Assembly: GCF_042680125.1 (NCBI RefSeq)
Contig: NZ_JBHTNY010000006.1
Length of the DNA stretch: 64,000 nt
Strand: one strand, 5' to 3'
DNA from: Robinsoniella peoriensis
Lineage (GTDB): Bacteria > Bacillota > Clostridia > Lachnospirales > Lachnospiraceae
Shown here: positions 36,994 through 44,689 of the stretch, one piece after another
Layout of the letters: each line of letters starts with the position of its first letter
Numbering within the stretch: position 1 is the stretch's first letter
Translations under genes and position numbers: made by a program
Notes under the pieces: model-generated
What the model was told of the DNA's origin: nothing
Seen by the model: only the letters and a program-made list of their open reading frames with translations
Databases searched by the model: none

Positions 36994-38244
36994 TTGCATA
37001 AATATAAGAAAATAGCAGATGTGCGAATGACAACCATGTTGTTTGTATTATGCTGGATTGCCTATTTTACGTCCTATCTGGGGAGGCTCAACTATTCCTC
37101 AGCCATGACGGTCATGATCAAAGAAGCAGTACTTTCAAAATCCCAGGCAGGATTTATCAGTATGACTTACTTCTTTGCATATGGAATCGGGCAGCTGTTA
37201 AACGGATTCCTGGGGGACAAAGTAAATCCCAGAAAAATGATTTTTTTAGGGTTGTCAATTTCGGGGGTAGCAAATCTTGTTATGGGATGTTTTGCTGATT
37301 TTGGTATCATGGGGCTAGTCTGGTGTATAAATGGTTATGCCCAGTCTATGATATGGCCTCCCATTATCCGCATTTTTGCAGAAATGTTAGAAGAAAAAAC
37401 GAAACTCCGTTTTTGTATTAACATTATATCCACGCAGGCACTGGGAACGCTGGCGTCCTATCTGCTGTCTGCTGCCGTAATTTACCTGAATGGCTGGCAT
37501 GGGGTGTTTTTTGCAGCAGCAGCATTGCTTATAGCAGCGGCACTTTTATGGGATATTAAATTTCGAAAAATAGAAAAGTTTTCCAGGGAATTTGGTGTGG
37601 ACGTTGAGAAAGAAGATAATAATCGGAATAATATACAAAAGCCGCAGGTTGCCTTTCACAGGATTTTGGCAGGAAGCGGAATTCTTGTCATTCTGATTCC
37701 GGTAATTGTACATGGGGTTTTAAAAGACGGTGTGACCTCCTGGGTTCCTACTTATATCAGCGAAACCTTTCTGACATCCCCGGCACTTTCAATTCTGGTG
37801 ACAACCATTCTGCCTGTTATTAATCTGACAGGTGCTTATGCGGCTCAGTATCTGTACCGAAAATGGAAAAAGCAGGAGACAAAGACAGCAGCATGCTTCT
37901 TCATGGCAGCAACGGTATCACTGCTTTGTCTGTGGATCTTTGGCAGTAAGTCATTGATACTTACCGTTATTTTATTATCCGTCATTACAGCATCTATGAT
38001 GGCTGTAAATACGGTCTTCGTAAATCTTCTTCCTTTAAGGTTTGAAAAAGCAGGAAGGGTCTCAACCGTGTCCGGTTTCCTGAATTCCATGGCATATCTG
38101 GGCTGTGCCATTTCTACATTTACAATCGGGATTCTGGTACAGCAAACAGGCTGGGACAATACAATTTTAAGCTGGCTTGGAATCACCTTCTTAGCACTGA
38201 TAATGTGTATGCTGTTTCGCGATAAAAAGATTGCAAGTGAATAA
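36994..38244 (+). CDS. major facilitator transporter, OPA-like
   Basis: A twelve-segment major facilitator. YFTSYLGRLNYSSAM and the NGYAQSMIWPPIIRI block resemble the organophosphate:phosphate antiporter group (GlpT/UhpT relatives), which move sugar phosphates. The ATG at 36970 lacks a good ribosome site, whereas a TTG at 36994 sits seven bases after GGGAGG (36981-36986), so translation probably starts there with a TTG, giving 416 residues. It lies three bases after the response-regulator stop in the longer reading. An OPA-like carrier in a locus that opens with two phosphoesterases supports a phosphorylated glycan as substrate. Confidence 0.85.
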   Translation: MHKYKKIADVRMTTMLFVLCWIAYFTSYLGRLNYSSAMTVMIKEAVLSKSQAGFISMTYFFAYGIGQLLNGFLGDKVNPRKMIFLGLSISGVANLVMGCFADFGIMGLVWCINGYAQSMIWPPIIRIFAEMLEEKTKLRFCINIISTQALGTLASYLLSAAVIYLNGWHGVFFAAAALLIAAALLWDIKFRKIEKFSREFGVDVEKEDNNRNNIQKPQVAFHRILAGSGILVILIPVIVHGVLKDGVTSWVPTYISETFLTSPALSILVTTILPVINLTGAYAAQYLYRKWKKQETKTAACFFMAATVSLLCLWIFGSKSLILTVILLSVITASMMAVNTVFVNLLPLRFEKAGRVSTVSGFLNSMAYLGCAISTFTIGILVQQTGWDNTILSWLGITFLALIMCMLFRDKKIASE

Positions 38245-38249
38245 CGGAG

Positions 38250-38281
38250 AAAAGGGACATGCTTTGACGCATGCCCCTTTT
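38250..38281. terminator. bidirectional terminator between MFS and carbamate-kinase-like genes
   Basis: AAAAGGGACATGC pairs with GCATGCCCCTTTT, giving A- and T-tracts on both sides so that it can end transcripts from either strand. It sits in the 57-base gap between convergent genes. Confidence 0.85.
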
Positions 38282-38301
38282 GTGATTAATATTAATTTAT
38301 A

Positions 38302-39234
38302 TTATTTTGTGATAACAGTACCCGTCTTACCAAGATAAGCATCACAGGCATGTTCCATATTTGTAATAATTGCCTTGCGGTCATTGCCGGATGCAACAAA
38401 ATCAATGGATGCCCGGATTTTAGGAAGCATGGCAGCCTCACCGAATTCATGATGGTCAATGTGTTCCTGTGCTTCTGCAGAACTAATCCGGTGGAGTTCC
38501 TTCGGTGCATCGGATTTATAATCAATGCAGACATATTCTTCGTTTGTTAAGATGATCAATGCGTCAGCGTCAATCAGTTCAGCTAATTTTCCGGCTGCAT
38601 AATCTTTTTCGATAATTGCGCTGGCACCTTTGAGCTCACTGCCCTGTTCCAGTACCGGAATACCGCCGCCGCCGCATGCGATTACGACCTGGCCGGCATT
38701 TACAAGGGCTTTAATGGCATCGATTTCAATAATATCCTTAGGTCTTGGAGCCGCAACAATTCTGCGGAAACCCTTGCCGGGTTCTTCGATAACATAGTTG
38801 CCCTTCTTTTCTTCTTCTTCTGCTTCTTCCGCAGTAAGATAACGTCCGATTACCTTAACGGGATTATAAAAAGCATCGTCATAAGGATCCACCAGAACCT
38901 GGGTGAGAATCGTGCTTACCGTATTGAAAATACCGCGTTTAATTAACTCTGCACGGATTGCATTCTGTAAGTCATATCCGATATATCCCTGGCTCATGGC
39001 AGAGCATACGGACATAGGAGCCTGTGTATAATCCTCATGAACCTTCCCGAATTCATTCATGGCTGTATGGATCATCCCTACCTGGGGAGCATTACTGTGA
39101 GAAATTACCAGCTGGCATCCTTCTTCTATTAAATCAGCAAGGATCTTGGCAGAATTTTTAACTGCAATCTTTTGATCCGGAAATGTAGTGCCAAGCGCTT
39201 TATGGCCAAGTGCAATAACAACCTTTTTCTTCAT
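38302..39234 (-). CDS. arcC: divergent carbamate-kinase-family protein
   Basis: A 310-residue amino-acid-kinase-fold protein of the carbamate kinase family, which makes ATP from carbamoyl phosphate. ACGGGGIPV and the overall length fit. Two substrate-binding loops depart from the classic forms: GGNAL is GHKAL (residues 10-14) and HGNGPQVG is HSNAPQVG (46-53). It stands alone with no arginine deiminase or ornithine carbamoyltransferase gene nearby, so it may serve purine, pyrimidine or allantoin degradation, or a different substrate. It converges on the MFS gene. A related loop form occurs in other anaerobes as far as I recall. Confidence 0.85.
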   Translation of the reverse strand: MKKKVVIALGHKALGTTFPDQKIAVKNSAKILADLIEEGCQLVISHSNAPQVGMIHTAMNEFGKVHEDYTQAPMSVCSAMSQGYIGYDLQNAIRAELIKRGIFNTVSTILTQVLVDPYDDAFYNPVKVIGRYLTAEEAEEEEKKGNYVIEEPGKGFRRIVAAPRPKDIIEIDAIKALVNAGQVVIACGGGGIPVLEQGSELKGASAIIEKDYAAGKLAELIDADALIILTNEEYVCIDYKSDAPKELHRISSAEAQEHIDHHEFGEAAMLPKIRASIDFVASGNDRKAIITNMEHACDAYLGKTGTVITK

Positions 39235-39507
39235 AATTCAGTTACCTCTTTCAATCTGTATTCTTTGTTTCACTCCGTAAACTTATATTCTATTATATAG
39301 TTAGGGGAGGGAAAAAGCAATATTTTTCAAAAGAAGGTTGGGATAAACTTTTACGGTGCAGTGGTATTGGAATGGGTTATATCAACAAGAACTGTTCTTT
39401 TCTGTGTAAGATATAAAATATAAAATATTAGAATAATTTAAAATTATCAGATAATTAACACAAAAATAAATCATAAAAAATTAATATAAAAAAATATAAA
39501 AAAGAGG

Positions 39508-39536
39508 TTGACAAATTGGACTATGGGGAATATAAT
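39508..39536 (+). promoter_or_regulatory. perfect consensus promoter of the purine-rich RNA
   Basis: TTGACA at 39508-39513, a 17-base spacer and TATAAT at 39531-39536: both boxes and the spacing match the sigma-A optimum exactly. It faces a 980-base stretch with no real gene, so strong RNA production is expected. Confidence 0.88.
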
Positions 39537-39580
39537 GAAGACAACAAAAAGATAAAAGATCAATTAAAACTTAATTAACT

Positions 39581-39607
39581 AAGGAGGAGAGTCCCATGGG
39601 AACTTAA
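39581..39607 (+). other. Shine-Dalgarno followed by a three-codon ORF
   Basis: AAGGAGG at 39581-39587 lies eight bases before ATG GGA ACT TAA (39596-39607). The start codon sits in the palindrome TCCCATGGGA. The ribosome site is perfect but the peptide would be only Met-Gly-Thr, so the likely role is ribosome docking, RNA stabilisation or stalling rather than protein output. Confidence 0.6.
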
Positions 39608-39949
39608 TCTTAACATTTTAATTTACAAAAGTGAAACGAATGGAAAAGTAGATGTTGATAAGCAAATGTAGAAACAAAAGCGAAAGCAAGCAGTATACAG
39701 ATGTGGTAAACCAAATACAAAGTACAGAAGAGAACAGATGTAAGTTTAAATGATATAATCTAAGAAAGCGAGGTACGGACCACCAAAATATTAAGCGCAG
39801 TTGCTTTTGTAAAACACAGAAGTAACCAAGAACGGATGACATTGTAAGCAATGTATATAAAGTTTTAAGAGCTCAAGAAACAAATGGTTAAGAGGTAGAA
39901 AGTTTTAATCATGTAACAAACCGATTTGAAAGCGTCAGCTTTCAGAATC

Positions 39950-40380
39950 AAAAGAGTTTAAAGTTAACAGTTTTAAACAGAAGAAGTTTAAAAGAAGTTA
40001 TTTAAGTAAAAAGAATTAAAAGGTTTTAAGTAGCAAGAGGTTTGAAGTGAGCAGTTTTAAGCAATTGTAGTTGAAGTAGAAGAATTTAGACGAATCGTTT
40101 AAGAGATTGGAGTTTTTAGGAAGTAATTTAAAATTTTTGATCAGGGTGTAAATGATCAGAGGTTTTGGATGAAGAGTTAAGAGCCAATACTTAAAAAGCA
40201 AATGTTTAAATAAGTATTTTAACAAAGTGGTTTGAAATGAAGTATCAGAACCAGAAGTAGTTTAAGAATTTTATGAAAACTTAGAAAGCGAGGAATTTAA
40301 ACAACAGAAGTTTAAAACAGAATGATTTTAAACAAAAGAAGTTTAAAATGTAAGAGTTTTAAACGGAGAATTAAGGTATA
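39950..40380 (+). repeat. degenerate 14-15 nt TTTAAA repeat in the purine-rich RNA
   Basis: Units resembling AGTTTTAAACAGAAG recur, for example at about 39955, 39970, 39985, 39999, and again at 40295, 40309, 40325, 40340, 40354. Between these clusters the units persist with more changes (TTTAAG, TTTGAA). Confidence 0.6.
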
Positions 40381-40467
40381 ATCAAAACCTTAGAAATTGT
40401 AATTGAGAAAAGTCGACGAATAAGATTACAAAGATGAAAAAGAGGTAAAAGAATGATTGAAGTTCAT

Positions 40468-40521
40468 TAGGGACGAGTATCAACAAGGTGATGTATAGTT
40501 GATGCTCGTTCCTATTTTTTT
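40468..40521 (+). terminator. strong intrinsic terminator of the purine-rich RNA
   Basis: TAGGGACGAGTATCAAC pairs with GTTGATGCTCGTTCCTA with few mismatches, followed by seven T residues. Confidence 0.88.
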
Positions 40522-40640
40522 GTGTTCTGATATATATTTACAAAAAGCGGGGCTTTGCCGGTGATCGGGAAGTATAAAGCTGTGAGGGGGAAACTCTTTG
40601 CGGCTTTTTTTGCGGATGGAATAAAAAAATTTTCCTAAAG

Positions 40641-40668
40641 GTATATTTCATGTACAACCTCATATATT
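40641..40668 (+). promoter_or_regulatory. candidate SigE promoter of the spoIIIA operon
   Basis: GTATATT at 40641-40647 and CATATATT at 40661-40668 with a 13-base spacer resemble the mother-cell SigE boxes (ATATT and CATACAnT). spoIIIA is a known SigE operon. The inferred start would leave only about a dozen bases before the ATG, with the ribosome site at the very 5' end. Confidence 0.5.
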
Positions 40669-40687
40669 GGTTAAAAGGGGTGAGGGC

Positions 40688-41653
40688 ATGAAAGGAAAAG
40701 ATGATTTCGTTAGAATTTTTGCGACGGGAATCCGGGACATTTTACAGAAGATAGATGTTGATTTTGAAAAACTCCAGGAGATCAGACTAAGAGTTGATAA
40801 GCCGCTGTTGATTACCTGTGCGGGCAGAGAGTATTTCGTTTCCGGTAAGGGACGGTTAAGTACAAGGGAAGCAGATGGCTACATGGTTCAGAAGAAAGAA
40901 CTTCTTGAGACGATGGAATATATTTCAAATTATTCCCTATATGCTTTTGAAGATGAATTAAAGCAGGGATTTATTACAATACAGGGCGGGCATCGGGTTG
41001 GAATAGCAGGAAAAATTATTATGGATGGGGAAAGGATTAAAAGTGTGAAGTATATTTCTTTTATAAATGTCCGTTTGTCACATCAGATAAAGGGATGCGC
41101 AACAGAAGTGCTTCCTTATGTAATACAGGGGGATGAAATCTGCCATACGCTGATTATCTCTCCGCCCAGGTGCGGAAAGACAACCTTATTAAGGGATATG
41201 ATCAGGCAGCTTTCCAATGGGACTTCTTATTTTCAGGGGAGTACGATTGGGGTAGTAGACGAGCGGTCGGAAATTGGAGGAGCATATCTTGGAGTGCCCC
41301 AAAATGATCTGGGTATCCGGACAGATGTGCTGGACTGCTGCCCAAAAGCGGAGGGGATGATGATGCTGGTGCGTTCTATGTCTCCCAGAATTATTGCAGT
41401 GGATGAAATTGGAGACTATGAGGATATTCATGCCATTGAATCCGTGATACATTGCGGCTGTAAGCTGCTGGCTACGGTGCATGGAAGTTCCATTGAAGAT
41501 GTAAAAAGAAAACCATTACTTCAAAAACTGGTTCTAGAACGGGTATTTGAAAGATATATTATTCTACACAACTACAAACAGATAGGCAAGGTCAAAGAAA
41601 TATTTGATGAACGTGGGACAAGGCTGTATGAAAAGGAGGTACTTTCATGCTGA
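40688..41653 (+). CDS. spoIIIAA: stage III sporulation protein AA (ATPase)
   Basis: A 321-residue secretion-type ATPase that is the cytoplasmic (mother-cell) motor of the SpoIIIA-SpoIIQ channel. The Walker A motif is PPRCGKTTLLRD (Lys164), with a Walker B region IIAVDEIGDYED. The frame is open from a TTG at 40667, but AAAAGGGGTGA (40673-40683) points to the ATG at 40688. It is the first of eight spoIIIA genes and overlaps spoIIIAB by seven bases. It is expected to be made in the mother cell under SigE, and a candidate promoter precedes it. Confidence 0.96.
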   Translation: MKGKDDFVRIFATGIRDILQKIDVDFEKLQEIRLRVDKPLLITCAGREYFVSGKGRLSTREADGYMVQKKELLETMEYISNYSLYAFEDELKQGFITIQGGHRVGIAGKIIMDGERIKSVKYISFINVRLSHQIKGCATEVLPYVIQGDEICHTLIISPPRCGKTTLLRDMIRQLSNGTSYFQGSTIGVVDERSEIGGAYLGVPQNDLGIRTDVLDCCPKAEGMMMLVRSMSPRIIAVDEIGDYEDIHAIESVIHCGCKLLATVHGSSIEDVKRKPLLQKLVLERVFERYIILHNYKQIGKVKEIFDERGTRLYEKEVLSC

Positions 41654-42165
41654 AGATGCTGGGAATAGGTATGGTAATCGCAACATCCTCGGCGATTGGT
41701 TTTTCAATGAGCAAAGACCTGGAGAAGAGGGTAGTGCAGTTAACTGAGCTAAAGCGTATGTTTGTAATGCTGCAGGGAGAAATAAAATATGGAAAAACAC
41801 CGCTGGCAGAAGGGTTTGGCAAAGTGGGACAACGATCAGGGCCGTTGTTTCAGGGGTTTCTGCAATATCTGTCAGAGGAAATGGAGAAGCGGGATGGAAG
41901 AAGCCTTTCCAGGATTTTTGAAGAGGGGGTGGATTTAAAGCTGGAGCACTGCTACCTTGCAAAAGAGGATCTGGAACAATTGAAAACGGTGGGAAGCCAT
42001 CTGGGCTATCTGGATATTGACATGCAGCTTAGAAACATTGACTTGTATTTAGAGCAGTTAAATGAAAATTGTATACAAGCCAGGCAGAATTACCAGAATA
42101 AATCAAGGGTTTATCACTGCCTTGGCGTGATGGGAGGGCTGTTTCTGGCAATCATCTTAATCTGA
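41647..42165 (+). CDS. spoIIIAB: stage III sporulation protein AB
   Basis: A 172-residue SpoIIIAB homologue, a small protein with a membrane segment at each end (about 1-20 and 152-172) and a helical middle, related to type II secretion GspF domains. The RMFVMLQGEIKYGKTPLAE segment is typical. It belongs to the mother-cell channel complex. Its ATG lies inside the end of spoIIIAA, so translation is coupled. A 112-base gap before spoIIIAC is long for this operon and contains nothing I could assign. Confidence 0.93.
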   Translation: MLKMLGIGMVIATSSAIGFSMSKDLEKRVVQLTELKRMFVMLQGEIKYGKTPLAEGFGKVGQRSGPLFQGFLQYLSEEMEKRDGRSLSRIFEEGVDLKLEHCYLAKEDLEQLKTVGSHLGYLDIDMQLRNIDLYLEQLNENCIQARQNYQNKSRVYHCLGVMGGLFLAIILI

Positions 42166-42277
42166 CAGCGTGCCGGCAGTATGGCACATATTATGGAATA
42201 TAGGCAGGGTCAAAAAGCCGGGTACTTCGTTTTGATTAGAAAACGGTGTATCAGCAGATGAAGGTGAGGGGAAAAAG

Positions 42278-42472
42278 ATGAGTGTAAATTTAATATTTAA
42301 AATTGCGGCGGTCGGAATTCTGGTTTCGGTACTCAGCCAGGTACTAAAGCATAGTGGAAGGGAAGAACACGCATTTTTGACTAGTCTTGCCGGACTGGTG
42401 CTGGTGCTTTTCTGGATACTGCCTTATATTAATCAATTATTTGAAACAATTAAGAGTCTGTTTGCGCTTTAA
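42278..42472 (+). CDS. spoIIIAC: stage III sporulation protein AC
   Basis: A 64-residue membrane protein with two segments (about 5-22 and 33-55), matching SpoIIIAC length. It is part of the SpoIIIA channel in the mother-cell membrane. GAGGGGAAAAAG precedes the ATG. SpoIIIAD follows after 15 bases. Confidence 0.94.
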   Translation: MSVNLIFKIAAVGILVSVLSQVLKHSGREEHAFLTSLAGLVLVLFWILPYINQLFETIKSLFAL

Positions 42473-42487
42473 GGGGGTGCATCGGTA

Positions 42488-42874
42488 ATGGATATGATGA
42501 AAATAGGAATTCTTGGGATAGCAGGAATTCTGACAGCTCTGTTTATCAAAGATGTAAAGCCCCAGTTTGCCGTATTTATCAGTATGGCAACATGCATATT
42601 AATATTTTTCTATGCAATTGAAAAACTAACCTTTTTGACCCAGACCCTGGAGACGTTGAAAAATTATATTGCATTGAAAGATTCTTACCTGAGTATCTTA
42701 CTTAAAATAATCGGCATTACCTATATCGCTGATTTTTCCTCAAATGTCTGCAAAGATGCCGGATACTCGGCAATTGCCGGGCAAATTGAAATCTTTGGAA
42801 AGATCTCTATTTTTGTGGTAAGTGCTCCGGTGTTAATGGCGCTTTTAGACACGATTCATGATTTTATGAGTTAG
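42488..42874 (+). CDS. spoIIIAD: stage III sporulation protein AD
   Basis: A 128-residue membrane protein with about four segments, including MKIGILGIAGILTALFIKD at the N-terminus, VFISMATCILIFFYAI, and the conserved ITYIADFSSNVCKDAGYSAIAGQIE stretch in two parts. It is a SpoIIIA channel subunit. The TAG stop (42872-42874) overlaps the first bases of a palindromic repeat that fills the gap to spoIIIAE. Confidence 0.94.
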   Translation: MDMMKIGILGIAGILTALFIKDVKPQFAVFISMATCILIFFYAIEKLTFLTQTLETLKNYIALKDSYLSILLKIIGITYIADFSSNVCKDAGYSAIAGQIEIFGKISIFVVSAPVLMALLDTIHDFMS

Positions 42875-42935
42875 AGCCTGTTTGTAAATTTATTTCTGCA
42901 CTCACCTGTCAGAAAGCAATTTCCAAACACGCTCT
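42873..42935. repeat. palindromic repeat element between spoIIIAD and spoIIIAE
   Basis: AGAGCCTGTTTGTAAATT at one end and AATTTCCAAACACGCTCT at the other, with TTTCTG/CAGAAA just inside, form a 63-base imperfect inverted repeat. It has the same ends as 47948-48110 and lies inside the operon. Confidence 0.75.
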
Positions 42936-42947
42936 GGAAGGAGGAGT

Positions 42948-44099
42948 ATGGGGGTGATGAAAAAATTCTGGTTTGTCCTGACCTTAATCGGCCTCCTCTT
43001 CCTTGGGACATCCATGGTGGTACAAGCAGAAGCGAAAGAAGAGGAATTGCAGGAGTCCTATTTGGACGAGCTGGATTTAAATGAAATTGAATCTACGCTG
43101 GACAACATACTGGGGGATACAAAATTTGATTTTAAGGATGCACTTGGGAAGCTGATAAAAGGGGAAATGCCCATGACGCCGTCCAGTATCCTGCAAATTG
43201 TAAAAGAAGCATTTTTTGCAGAGTTAAATCAGTATAAATCAACTATGATGCATATCATAATGATCGTTATAGCGGCAGCTATTTTTACAAATTTTACCGG
43301 GGTATTTGAAAAAAGCCAGATAGCGGATATTAGCTTTTATATGATGTATCTGCTGCTGTTCACGGTTTTGATTAAGGCATTTTGGGATATGAGCCAATTG
43401 ACAATGGACACACTGGGACAGGTTCTGAATTTCATGAAGGTACTGCTCCCCGCTTATTTTGTAGCAGCCACTTTTGCGGCTGGTTCCATAACTGCAGCTG
43501 GATTTTATGAATTGACGCTGATTCTGATTACTGTGATTCAGTGGGTTTTAAAATATCTGCTGCTGCCGGGAGTAAATCTGTATGTGCTTTTCCTTTTATT
43601 AAATCATCTGGCAAAAGAAGAGTATTTATCAAAAATGGCAGAATTATTAAATTTAATGATTTCCTGGGTATTAAAAACGCTTTTGGGAGCTGTGATTGGG
43701 ATACAGACAGTACAGTGTCTGATCATGCCGGCAGTGGATTCTCTTAAAAATACCCTTTTGCATAAAACTTCCGGGGCAATTCCTGTTATCGGAAATGTGT
43801 TCAATGCAGTTTCTGAGGTGGTGGTGGGGTCAGCAGTGCTGGTCAAAAATGCTGTGGGTGTTGCTGGACTGATTGCAGTATTGATAATCTGCCTGATGCC
43901 CTTAGTCAAACTGGTAATAGGCACCTTTATGTACAAGCTGTTAAGTGCAGTGATACAGCCTATTTCGGACAAGCGGATGATTGACTGTATTGCCAGTATA
44001 GGAGATGGGGCGGCACTTCTTGTGAGAATCCTGTTTACTGCCGGGGCGTTATTCTTAATTACGCTGGCAATGGTAACTGCGTCCATTCGGGGATTGTAG
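42948..44099 (+). CDS. spoIIIAE: stage III sporulation protein AE
   Basis: A 383-residue membrane protein: a signal-like N-terminus (VLTLIGLLFLGTSMVVQA), an acidic segment after cleavage, then six to eight membrane segments. It is the large integral subunit of the SpoIIIA channel. AGGAGGAG precedes the ATG at 42948; a second ATG at 42957 is possible and would drop three residues. The gene is separated from spoIIIAD by an inserted repeat but stays in the operon. Confidence 0.94.
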   Translation: MGVMKKFWFVLTLIGLLFLGTSMVVQAEAKEEELQESYLDELDLNEIESTLDNILGDTKFDFKDALGKLIKGEMPMTPSSILQIVKEAFFAELNQYKSTMMHIIMIVIAAAIFTNFTGVFEKSQIADISFYMMYLLLFTVLIKAFWDMSQLTMDTLGQVLNFMKVLLPAYFVAATFAAGSITAAGFYELTLILITVIQWVLKYLLLPGVNLYVLFLLLNHLAKEEYLSKMAELLNLMISWVLKTLLGAVIGIQTVQCLIMPAVDSLKNTLLHKTSGAIPVIGNVFNAVSEVVVGSAVLVKNAVGVAGLIAVLIICLMPLVKLVIGTFMYKLLSAVIQPISDKRMIDCIASIGDGAALLVRILFTAGALFLITLAMVTASIRGL

Positions 44100-44120
44100 C
44101 GTTTATAGGGAGGTGAAGGA

Positions 44121-44684
44121 ATGTCCGGGATTTATACCTGGGTGCGCAATATTGCCTGTTATCTCTGTGTCTTTAATGTGATCCTTCATATTGTGCCAAA
44201 TGAAGGCTTTAAACGGTATGTACGGTTCATTGGCGGCATCCTGCTGGTAATACTGGTTATGGCACCACTTGCTAACCTTACAAATATGTCGGAATCTTTT
44301 GACCAGGCACTGCGCATTGAGGGGCTTAAGGAGGAACTGGATAATGTAAAGACAGCAAAAGAGGGACTGGAGGGTTTAAAATCAGATAAGATCGAACAGG
44401 CTTTTTCAACAGAAATAAAGAGGCAGGTCGAACAGATCGTGATCCAACATGAGTATTATCCGGTTTCTACTTCGCTGGAATATCAGAAGGATGGAGAAAG
44501 TATCGTCGGTATTGAATCTGCCGATCTGGTGATTTCCAAAAAGAATACAAAAATTGATATTCACGTGGGACAGGCAGCAAAAGGGGATGGAAAGGAGAAT
44601 GAAGCTGTGAAAAGTATAAAAAAAGAGATTGAGGAAGTATATCAGATACCGGTTGGACATATAAATATTGATGTACGGGAGTAG
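44121..44684 (+). CDS. spoIIIAF: stage III sporulation protein AF
   Basis: A 187-residue protein with two N-terminal membrane segments (about 8-28 and 35-55) and a soluble C-terminal ring-building domain, the known plan for SpoIIIAF. The C-terminal IPVGHINIDVRE ending is typical. The start follows GGGAGGTGAAGG. SpoIIIAG follows after five bases. Confidence 0.93.
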   Translation: MSGIYTWVRNIACYLCVFNVILHIVPNEGFKRYVRFIGGILLVILVMAPLANLTNMSESFDQALRIEGLKEELDNVKTAKEGLEGLKSDKIEQAFSTEIKRQVEQIVIQHEYYPVSTSLEYQKDGESIVGIESADLVISKKNTKIDIHVGQAAKGDGKENEAVKSIKKEIEEVYQIPVGHINIDVRE

Positions 44685-44689
44685 TTCAC

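Larger units (their letters stand above)
39543..40521 (+). ncRNA. predicted long purine-rich non-coding RNA
   Basis: The stretch runs from the expected start of a perfect consensus promoter to a strong intrinsic terminator. All three forward frames are dense in stop codons, and the only sizeable open frames are T-rich artefacts on the other strand. The forward strand is very rich in A and G and poor in C. Features in order are a Shine-Dalgarno with a three-codon ORF (39581-39607), a motif AGAAAGCGAGG repeated at 39763 and 40283, small hairpins at 39839-39854 and 39927-39944, and a degenerate TTTAAA repeat with 14-15 base period (about 39950-40380). No known RNA family was recognised. Exact ends are inferred from promoter and terminator. 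Confidence 0.65.

Noticed and set aside
39618..40225. Minus-strand open frames of 77 and 69 residues in the purine-rich region
   Set aside because: They are Leu/Phe-rich readings of the complement of an A/G-rich strand, with no ribosome sites and no recognisable fold; they are composition artefacts.
39543..40521. Type III toxin-antitoxin RNA array
   Set aside because: Type III antitoxins have sharper repeats of about 36 nt followed by a toxin gene; the repeats here are 14-15 nt, degenerate, and no toxin gene follows.
39543..40521. CRISPR array in the repeat-bearing stretch
   Set aside because: Repeats are too short and variable, there are no spacers of even length, and no cas genes are in the window.
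40572..40612. Second terminator before spoIIIA
   Set aside because: AAAGC and GCTTT can pair around a loop with a T-run, but the stem has several mismatches; support is too weak beside the clear terminator at 40468-40521.
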